DNA from: Clonostachys chloroleuca
Lineage: Eukaryota; Ascomycota; Sordariomycetes; Hypocreales; Bionectriaceae
Assembly (NCBI GenBank): GCA_037952775.1
Contig: JBANAY010000003.1
Coordinates: forward strand, 9,114,001 to 9,178,000
Length of the DNA stretch: 64,000 bases
Direction of reading: 5' to 3'
Shown here piece after piece: positions 54,601 through 64,000 of the stretch. Within the stretch, counting starts at the first letter, position 1. Each line of letters opens with the position of its first letter. The position numbers and the translations under genes are program-made. The notes under the pieces are model-generated. The model ran no database searches, was not told where the DNA came from, and saw only the letters and a list, made by a program, of their open reading frames with translations.

Positions 54601-57195
54601 GATATTAGAAAAATATAATAATTCTTTAATAGTTAGAAATACTACTATAAAAAACTAAATTAATAATTTATAATAATAAATAAATATAATAGTTATAGTT
54701 TTAATAGTACTATAATCTAGTATACTAAAAATCTATTCTACTAAGAATTATAATAAATAAAATAAATCTTAGATTAAATATAAAAATTAGAATAATCTTT
54801 AGAAATAGATTTTATTAATTAGATATATATAATAAATTAATAAAAATATAATTATAATATTAAGTTTAATTTATAATATAAATAAACTAGAAAAGAATAA
54901 TAATAAAAAAATAAATAAAAAAATAATTTAAAAAGAGAAAATTAAATTATATTCTAAAAGAGTATTAGAAATATAATAAACTGTTTAAAAAAAACCTTAG
55001 AAACTAGATTATTATAATATAACTAATAAAATTATAAAATCTCTATTATTAAAGAAGAAAAACTAGCTTTTTATAAACTTTATAATCTTATAGAACTTTA
55101 GTTATTAATACTCTATAAATATATTAATAATATACTAGTAAAAAACTATATATAATTATTAACTATTATTAGCTAAATAAGATTATATATAAAAATAGAA
55201 TATTTTTACTATTAATTATAGAAGTTAGAGATTAATTATAAAGTAAATAGTAGTTTATTATACTAGATCTAAAGAGAGCTTATAACTTAATATAAATAAA
55301 AGAAAGAGATAAATAGAAAATAATATTTAGAATAAAGTTTAGCTTATATAAATATCTTATTATACTCTTTATACTAATAAATATATCTATAATATTCTAA
55401 TAAATAATTAATTAAGTATTCTAGAAGTATTTTAATATCTTTATAATTATATATCTTAATAATATTTTAATATTTTTAAATAATTTAAATATATATAAGG
55501 AGTATATATATAAGATTTTAAAGAAACTAGAGAATATAAATCTTCTAATAGAACTTTAAAAAAGCTAGTTTTATATTAAAAAAATTAACTTCTTAGAATA
55601 TACTATTTAACCTAATAAAATATAAATAGAAAAAAGTAAAATTATTATAGTTTCTAAATAAGAAGAATTAATAAATATTAAAAAAGTATAAACCTTTCTT
55701 AGATTTACTAATTACTATTAATAATTTATTAAAAACTATAGAAAGATTATTATACTATTATATAATCTAATAAAAAAAAAGAATTTTAATAGAATTTAAA
55801 ATACTAAGATATATTTAATAATATTAAGAACTATATAACTAATAAACTTATACTATAGATATTTAATCTAAATAAAAAGATATAACTTAAAACTAATATT
55901 TTAGATTTTATAATTAGTATATAAATTAGCTAAAAAGATAATAAAGAAAGATTATACTCTATAGTATTTTACTTAAAGAAACTATATAGTATAGAACTTA
56001 ATTATTCTATCTATAATAAAGAATTTATAGCTATTATATATATATTTAAAGAATTTAAATATTATTATCTAGAAATATAATATAAGGTTAAAATATATAT
56101 AGATTATAAAAATATTTAGTATTTTACTATAACTTAATAATTTAATAGAAGGTAAATATATTATACTAAATATCTATTAAAGTTTAATTATAAAATTATA
56201 TATTAAAAGGGATTAGAAAATAGAAGAGCTAATACTATTAACTATAAAACTAAGTATAAATAAATAATTCTAAAAATTAATAAATAACTATTTTTAATAA
56301 ATAATAAAGAATATCTAGTATAATAAACTTTAGATACTATACTAAAGGAAATAATATATACTAGAGTCTAGATAAATACTATACTAGATATAAAGATATT
56401 ATAATAAGATATAAAAATAGTATTTATTAAAGAAATCTATAAATATCTACTTTTAGAATATTAAGAAGTTAAGAAAATATTTAATAGAATAAAATAATAT
56501 TATAATTATTCTAGTTTATAAAAGAATATATTAATTATAGTTTTAGAATATAATATTTATATATAAATTAAATCTATAAAATATAAACTTTATAAAGAAC
56601 TTAAACTAGTTATAATATTAAAATAACTATAATAATTAATATTCTTTAATTATATTATTAAGCTACTATTATTAATAGAATCTATAATAAGAATATAGTA
56701 TAATAATATCTTAATTATTATTAATAGATTTATAAAATATAAATATTTTATTCTATATAAAAAAATAAGCTCTATAGAAAACTTTATATACTAATTCTTA
56801 TAATATATAGTTAGTTATTATAGATTATCTAAAGAAATAATTTTAAATAGAGAAATAATATTCATCTCTAAATTTTAGTAATTCTTTATAGTATAAATAA
56901 GTACTAAATATAAGCTTTTAATAGCTTATTATCTCTAGAGTAATAAATAAATAGAATATTTAAACTAAATATTAGAATAATACTTATAAGTATATATTAA
57001 TTATAAATAAAATAATTAGATATAATTACTATCTATAGTATAGATTATATATAATAGTTTAGTATAAGAATTAATCTAATTTATATTTATATATATAAAC
57101 TATAGATATAAATTAGAATTCTAGAACTAATAAATACTTAATAAACTAAATATACTTATTACTATATTTATAAAAGAAATATTATATTTATTAAA
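51637..57195 (+). mobile_element. Copy D: RIP-mutated chromovirus with deletions
   Basis: A partial 5' LTR (51637-51954), mutated self-priming site (51956-51965), gag from about 52020 with the zinc knuckle region near 52955-53000, then pol. Compared with copy B, about 250 bases are missing at the gag 3' end (near 54070) and about 80 bases in RT (near 55160). It stops inside or just after integrase at the tandem array, with no chromodomain or 3' LTR. Stops throughout; dead. Confidence 0.82.
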
Positions 57196-57475
57196 TTAAG
57201 AGACTATAGCTACTATAAGTTAGTAACTGTATTACTATAAGTTAGTAGTTACAACTACTAACCTCTAGCGGTCGTAACTACTAACTGTTAGCGATTATAG
57301 CTACTAACTGTTAGTGATTGCAGCTACTAACTGTTAGTAATTGCTATCCCCTGTAACAGCTAGCTAATAGCGATTGAGACCGCTATCTATAGTGATTATA
57401 ATTACTAGCTAATAGCGGTTACAGCTACTGTAGGTCAGTAACTACAGGCCGCTATAACCGCTACAGCTTAGCAGG
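57196..57475. repeat. GC-richer short tandem array (23-bp unit)
   Basis: Three clean 23-base units at 57278-57346 built on CTACTAACTGTTAG then a variable GNGATT tail, flanked by looser copies rich in TAGCGGT and GTTAGTAGTTACAACTACTAAC-like palindromes. Its C and G are far better kept than in its surroundings, as expected if short repeats escape RIP. Confidence 0.7.
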
Positions 57476-60195
57476 CTCCAGTTCCTCTTTAGGGCTAGGA
57501 GCATCAGCAGTATTATTTATAGGTTATTAAGCTATATTAGTCTAAATAAGGGTCTAGAAAATTCAGGAAAAATCTAAGGAACTTCTAATAGTTTAATCTA
57601 TACTTAAGCTACCCTATAACTAATCTACCCTAGACTAGACCTTAGATCTTAGATATCTCCCTCAGCTTTAAAGATAAAATATCTAATATCTATACTTAAC
57701 TAATCAGCTTAACTAGCTCTTTCAGATAAAAGTAGGTCTTAAAAAGGTTATATATATCTATCTTATAGTTTAGTAATTATAAGTTAATTTTTTAGATTTC
57801 CTATAGTAATAAATTTTATAGAAAATTAAAAGTAGCCTGGGAAGCTGCTATAGTAGGTTTTAGAGTAGTTTTTAGTTAGTAGATCTATAAGAGAAATTAG
57901 TATATTTTTCTAGTTTCTCTTACTAAAATAAGATCCTTTTATACTATAAAATATACTATAAACTAACTTTCTAGTATAAAATTTAACTAAGTTATAGAGG
58001 AGTATTTACTATAAGTTAGAAGCTAAAAACTTCTGCTGCTACTAGTTATAGCGGTCTCAAGGCCTAATACACCTTATAGTCTACTGTAATTTTAATACTT
58101 AATCTAATCCTATAGCTAATCTAGCTTCCTATTATTATCTACTTTCTTTAGCTATATAAGGCTTTTAAAAATCCTACTATTAACTTAGTAGATATCTATA
58201 GCTCTAATATTTAGAACCCTTAGAACCTTAAAGAGATCCAGGCTTAAGAAGAGATTATCTAAGAAGATATAATATATAGCTTATAATAGCTGTTTTACTA
58301 GATTAACTACTATAGTCTATATCGGATTAAAGCTATATTTACTATCTCTCTTCCTCTTCCTTATTTAGAGCTTTTTATTACTAATAGAGTTAAATATCTT
58401 CCTAGGTAGATATAATAGCTATAAGAGAAAATAGCTAGCTTTAGCTATAGTCTAGATTTTAAACTCTTTAGAAGTTAGTTTTAAAGAAATAAGAATCTTT
58501 TTATATATTCTGCTTTTAAAGTACTAGATATACTCATCTATAGTAATATTTATATCTAGGAGCTAGAAGTAAAAAAAGGCTTATTAAATAGCTTATAACT
58601 ATTTATAAATATAGTTAAAAGAGCTCTTATAAAAGCCTCTTAGGTTATAAGGCCAGAAGGTATAATAAAGCTGCTTAAAGGTCTTATAACTTATAAAGTA
58701 TATAATTAGATAATTTAGCTTTATTTCCTCCAGATTAGAAGTAGCCTAATAGTCTTAAACCCGCTTTTTATAGTAAATTCCTATATAAATTAAGATTCTA
58801 AGTAAGAGAAATACCTATATAGAGGAAATAGTCTAGTAGATCTAACTATCAGCTTTACTTATATAGTTAGCAGAGTAATATTTTTAAGCTCTCAATATAC
58901 TCTTCTTAGTACCTACTTTATTAGCTAGCAGACTAAGATTTATATAGCTAGTCTATAAATTTACTAGGGATTTACTAATAAAAGCCTAGAAAAATAATAA
59001 GGGTATTAGTAGAAGCTCTATAATAACAGGCTTATAAGAGGGTATTAGAAGGGGCTTAAAATATATACTATATTATATAGTTACCTTCTTTATCAGGTAA
59101 TAAGTATAGTTAACAGGCTGCTTATATTCAGCTTTATTAATCTATATATATAGTTCTATATTATTAGAAACTTTAAAAGCTATAGCTATAGCTAGATCAG
59201 GAGCTAAAGGAATACTTACTATAGTAATTTATATAGAGAGGCTTCTTTAGTTACTATATATAGCCCGAGGTTATAGCTTAAGGGTTTTAATAAAAGTAGA
59301 GAAATACCTAAGTATAGTCTTAGCTATACTAAGGAGATAGTATTAAATTAAATACCTACTAGTAGTTTATCTATATAGTAGTATTAAATTATTAAAGAGA
59401 AATTAAAAGTTAAAATAGAATAATTAAGATTAGATTTATATAGATAAGATTAGTATTAATAAAATAATACTTATAATTTATTATTATTATTATTAGGTTA
59501 TTTAAATAAGCTAAGTAGTTAATTTATATTATAGTATTAAATTTTATTCTGCTTTATTATTTAAGCTTTTTAAAGTATATTTATAATAAATATATTTATT
59601 TTCTCTATTAAATAGTATATTTAATTAAACTTTCTATTATTATATAATTTAAATAGATTTATAATTATAAAAATAAGCTATAAAATAAGAACTCCTATTA
59701 AATATAACCCTTAATATAAAATATAAAGAGGAAATTATAAAATAGCTCTTAAATAAATACTCTTATAATAATTTTATAGAAAGTTTCTCTTTTTCCTCTT
59801 TTCTTTAGCTAATTATATATTTATAAGTATTCCTCTTTAGTATATTTTTTATATTATAACTCCTATTAGTTAATAGTTTTACTAATATTATTATAGAAAT
59901 TAATTTTTTAGACTTTCTCTCTCTCTTATAAGTAGTAAGTATATTCCTAGTTTTATTTATTTATTTTTCTAGATTATTTTAAATATATACTAATATAATC
60001 TACTAGTATATAAACTAAATCAGTATATAAACTACTTTTCCTAATTTTTTAATCCTTTATCTTTAAATCTATTTTCCTTAACTAAAAGAAATAATATAGA
60101 TAAATAATAAAAATTAAATTATTCTAGCTTTCTAAGCCTTAGAAGAAGATCCTAAATTAAGTCTTTAAAAGATTATATTAATCTATAAAGTTAAT
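57476..60195. repeat. Unidentified RIP-mutated sequence
   Basis: About 2.7 kb, AT-shifted and full of stops in all frames, but retaining more C and G than the chromovirus copies. I cannot match it to gag or pol. It lies between the tandem array and the LTR of copy E. It may be another transposon or a mutated gene. Confidence 0.4.
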
Positions 60196-60574
60196 TATAT
60201 AATTATTATAAATAAAGGCCTCCTTAATAGGTTATATATATTATATATAGACCTACCTTAGATCTAGGAGTACCTAGAGTAATATATTCTATATATAGTA
60301 TTACTAAGAGTAATTAGAAGTAATATACTTCTAATACTCTATATAGAATATATATATATATTTATTTTATTAGATAGACTACTCTTTTAGATAGTTATTA
60401 ATAATATTATCTATATAAGTATTATTACTAGTTCTATAATACTTATATACTAATAGTAACTTATATTATATAGCTATATAATAATCTAATTATACTACTT
60501 AGAATAATACTCTAATTAGTTTAACTCTAATCTACTTTAGACTCTATCTAGTATAAGTTAATCTAACTATTATA
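60196..60574 (+). repeat. 5' LTR of copy E
   Basis: Begins with an AATTATTATAAATAAAG motif as in the LTR of copy C and ends at TATTATA before the mutated self-priming site ATTAATAACT (60576-60585). The length of 379 bp matches element A. An inverted repeat around AGAAGTAATATACTTCT lies at 60321-60337. Confidence 0.65.
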
Positions 60575-63500
60575 TATTAATAACTCTTATTTAGCTAATT
60601 ACCTTATTTTAGCTATTATATAATAATAAAAAGATATTATAACTACTCTAGGAACTTCTGCTTAGTAGAATAATACTCCTAAGGAACTAATTACTTAGTA
60701 GATAATTAAATAACTTATACTATATATTAAAGATCTTAAAAAGAAATATTAGAAAGATTAAAGAGAAATTATTTATTTAATACTATTAAAACCCTTTTCT
60801 AGAAATATTTAAGAATTAGATATATTTAAAATCTAATTTTAAGTTTATTTTAAATTCTTTCTAATAAAGCTTAAGGAAGATAAAGATAGAGTTAGATTTA
60901 TAGAAATATATCTTATTAGTACTATAGGATAATAGTTCTAGATATTCTTTTATAACTAGTATAATAATAAAGCTAAACTAGAAGATAGAGATTAGATAAT
61001 AGTTAATATCCTTATAAACTATAATAACTTTATTATTATACTTATAGAAGCTTTTAGGAAGATTAACTATAAATAATAAGTAATTAAGGAACTTAAGAAT
61101 CTCTAATAGATTAAAACTACTTCAGATTATACTATTAAGTTCAGGGAGATTATATTCTATCTAGACTAGAATAATAGCTCTCTTAAAGCTATATTTTATA
61201 ATAGACTTAAGAATAAAGTTAAGAATTAATTCTTTAAAATAGATAAACTAGATAATTTAATTAAATATATAGCTATAGTAGTATAAATTAATAACTATAT
61301 CTATAAATAAAAGCTATAAAGAGAAAAAGAATAAAATAGTTAGAACTATATTAAGATTAATAATAAACCTAACTATAGAGTATAATAAATTCTACTACTA
61401 TCTATAGTATCTGGGATATATTTAGAGCTTATAGAACTAGAAACTATAAAGAAATATAAATATTATAACTATAATAAGGTTAGATATATTTTATCTTAAT
61501 ATCTAAAGCTAAAAAAGTAGAAGAATTAGAAAACTATTAAGAAAGATAAGAGATAGTTAGGAGTAATTAAGAAAATTAATAAAAAGATTAAAGTTCTAGA
61601 TATAATATAAAGATCTACTCTATAAGGAATATCTAATAATCTTATATTTTCTAGATTCAGTTTAATCCTAGTACTTATCTATATCTAAGTTCTAAGTAAA
61701 AATAAGAAATAGAAATATAATCTTATAAAAAATAATTAGAAAAGAATTAAAAAAGAATTTAAAAAGCTTAAGGAAAAATATAAAAACTAAAAAAGAAATA
61801 TCTATAAATATAGACTAATAACTAAATATAAAGTAGTATTCTACTATAAAAATAATTTTATTTTATACTTAATTTATAATAGGGAATATTATTAGAAAGT
61901 AAAAGAATAGATAACTATAGAATATAATAAGATATATATCTATTACTGACTAGTAATTCAGAAATAGAATTCTAATAATAATAATTAACTAGTAGTCTAT
62001 AGAAAATAGCTAGTAGATATTATTAAGAACCTAAGAAGTTTATAAATACTAGGATATTAAAAAAATATCTTAAAAAAGAAATTATTTTAAGGAATTATAA
62101 ATTATATATTATAATTATAGATACTTATTATACTAGTAGAAGAAGATTAATTTTAATATCTTTCTATATATAGCTAGTACTATACTATTAAGGTATATAG
62201 TAATATAAACCTAATAATTTATAATTAAATAACTATTAGTTAGATTATATATTATTCTAAAAGAAGATTTAGAAGAATATCCCTATAAGTATAATATAAA
62301 GAGATAGTATATTAAACTATATTAGAACTCTAAATATAAAATCTACTAGGAATCTAAGATTAAACTCTAGTATAAATAAAAGAAACTTAAGGTATATACT
62401 ACTTATAAATATAGTAATTATATTAAGTAATATTATAATTAGAACTATATAAACTATCTGGATACTAAGAAGGAAGTATTAAAAATTATAAGAGATATTA
62501 ATAATAATATTAACTATATAAAGAAATACCTTAAGTAAGTCTAAAAGTAAGAAGAAGAAATATATAGATTCTATAGATAAAAATAAATAATTAAGAAAGA
62601 AGATAAGATATAGATTAATAAAGAAATAAGAGTTAAAATAAAAAAATAAAAAAGAATCTAAGTTTTAATAAGAATCTAGCTTAATAAAGATAAAACTAAT
62701 AAAAATACTAAAGAATAAGTTAACTAGGTAAAAAATAATATAAACTATCTATAATAGGGCTATAGTATAGTAGAAACTAGAGGACTCTAGAAATAATAGA
62801 GATAGAAAGCTTACTTAATATTCTTATAAATATTAAGATTAAGAGAAACTAGCTTATAGTATTTATTAACTATAGAGTATAGGAAAATTATATTTTACTA
62901 GTAGTAATTAACTAACTCTACTTATTATAAAAAAAGAATAAAGAAATCTATATAGTTATAAATATTAAAAGCTTAAAATTTAAGTATAATAATAGGATTA
63001 TTAACTCTAAAACTAATTATCTTATAATTAAAATCTAAAGAAAGAAATTTAATATTATTTATAACTTAGTACTACTAGAAACCTATAATATAATATTAGG
63101 ATTATTATAGCTATAAAATATAAATCTATTAATAGATTAGTTTATTAGCTATATAGAGTAAAGAGATATTCTTATAAACTTATATTAGAATTAATAGAAA
63201 TTAAAATTTTATTAAATACTAGAAGAATAAAGTAATTCTTTAATAATTAAAAGTACTATTATAAAAAACTAAAATAAATAACTTATAATAATAAGTAGAT
63301 ATAGTAGTTATAATTTTAATAGTACTATAATCTAATATAATAAGAAAATTATCTTAATAAGAACTAAGATAAGTAATATAAATCTTAGGAAGGATATAGA
63401 AGTAAGAATAGTCTTTAGATATATTTTTAGTACTAATTAACTAGAACTAACTAATAAAGGAATAATAATAAGAATATAAAGTTAAATATAGTTAATAGTA

Positions 63501-64000
63501 AAAGGAAATAGAAAAGCTATTTATAGAGCTATTTAATATTAGAATTAAAGAATAAAGCTGAATAAATAATAAATAGAAAGCCTAATAGAATTAAGAAAAT
63601 AATATATAGTATAAATACTAGTAAAAGAAATATTTAAAATAAGAAAAATATCTTAAGAATATTCTATAGGAATATAACTACTTTAAGAAAATACTATTTA
63701 TAGAAGAACTTAAAATAGAGCTATTAGAATATAGCTAGTAGGATTATAAAATCTCTATTATTAAAGAAGAAGAATTAGATTTCTATAAATTATATAATTT
63801 TATAGAACCTTAGTTATAGATACTCTATAAATATATTAATAATATATTAGTAAAAAGCTATATATATTTATTAATTTTATTTATAGAATACTCTATAATA
63901 TTTATACTAAAGAAAAATAGTAAACTCTATTTAGTTATTAACTATAAATAATTAAATAAGATTATATATAAAGATAGAATACTCTTACTACTAATTACTA
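60575..64000 (+). mobile_element. Copy E: RIP-mutated chromovirus, partial at right edge
   Basis: After the LTR come gag (about 60640-62700, zinc knuckle region near 61440-61510) and pol, with RT reached at the very end (63910-64000). Its gag 5' half is more diverged from copies B and D than they are from each other, so E belongs to a separate sublineage. Stops throughout. Confidence 0.75.

Noticed and set aside
57196..57475. CRISPR-like array
   Set aside because: Units are contiguous with no unique spacers, and the context is a eukaryotic nucleus.

Overview
The window is a chimera of two genomes of one organism, most likely a filamentous ascomycete (Pezizomycotina). Positions 22391-51536 are mitochondrial DNA: all genes lie on the plus strand, TGA is read as Trp throughout, and rns, rnl with an rps3-bearing group I intron, 21 convincing tRNAs and standard respiratory genes are present. 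Positions 1-22290 and 51637-64000 are nuclear heterochromatin built from LTR retrotransposons. The two compartments are separated by N runs of exactly 100 bases (22291-22390 and 51537-51636), so the join looks like scaffolding and not a natural nuclear insertion of mtDNA.

Nuclear left part. An intact GC-normal Ty3/Gypsy chromovirus of the Tf1/sushi type (element A, minus strand, 1-5635, running off the left edge) has a 379-bp LTR, a self-priming type primer-binding site, gag, a textbook -1 frameshift signal and an open pol. It sits inside a wrecked copy B (plus strand, 5636-12588), and B sits in the 3' untranslated region of a wrecked copy C (minus strand, 12589-18983): a three-level nest. 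B, C and all later copies are converted to very AT-rich sequence by repeat-induced point mutation (RIP) acting on CpA and also CpG. 18984-22290 is a pile of older fragments with a large inverted repeat.

Mitochondrial part, in order: nad4 (3' end only), cox2, atp8, atp6, rns, trnY, trnD, an inserted 6.7-kb accessory cluster, trnN, cox3 (one-base frameshift), trnG, nad6, trnV-I-S-W-P, rnl with rps3, trnT-E-M-M-L-A-F-K, two large unknown ORFs, trnL-Q-H-M, nad2, nad3, atp9. nad1, nad4L, nad5, cob, cox1, most of nad4, trnR and trnC are absent, so this is about one contig of a larger mtDNA.

The most unusual feature is the accessory cluster (about 27.6-33.9 kb). It holds eight unknown or selfish ORFs (one is a free-standing LAGLIDADG endonuclease, two are related membrane proteins, one has a Ser/His-rich tract). 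Each ORF is preceded, 24-38 bases upstream of the likely start, by a small hairpin of fixed design: a 5-bp stem whose sequence changes with compensation, a 6-base loop ending in TG, and a T run. Duplicated or broken trnS and trnD pieces are scattered between the ORFs. A second accessory pair (44253-46694) starts with a copy of the nad6 leader and encodes a related membrane protein plus an intact 544-residue protein.

Nuclear right part. 51637-57195 is RIP-mutated copy D (plus, with internal deletions), followed by a short GC-richer 23-bp tandem array, a RIP-mutated stretch I cannot identify (57476-60195), and RIP-mutated copy E (plus, from 60196 past the right edge).
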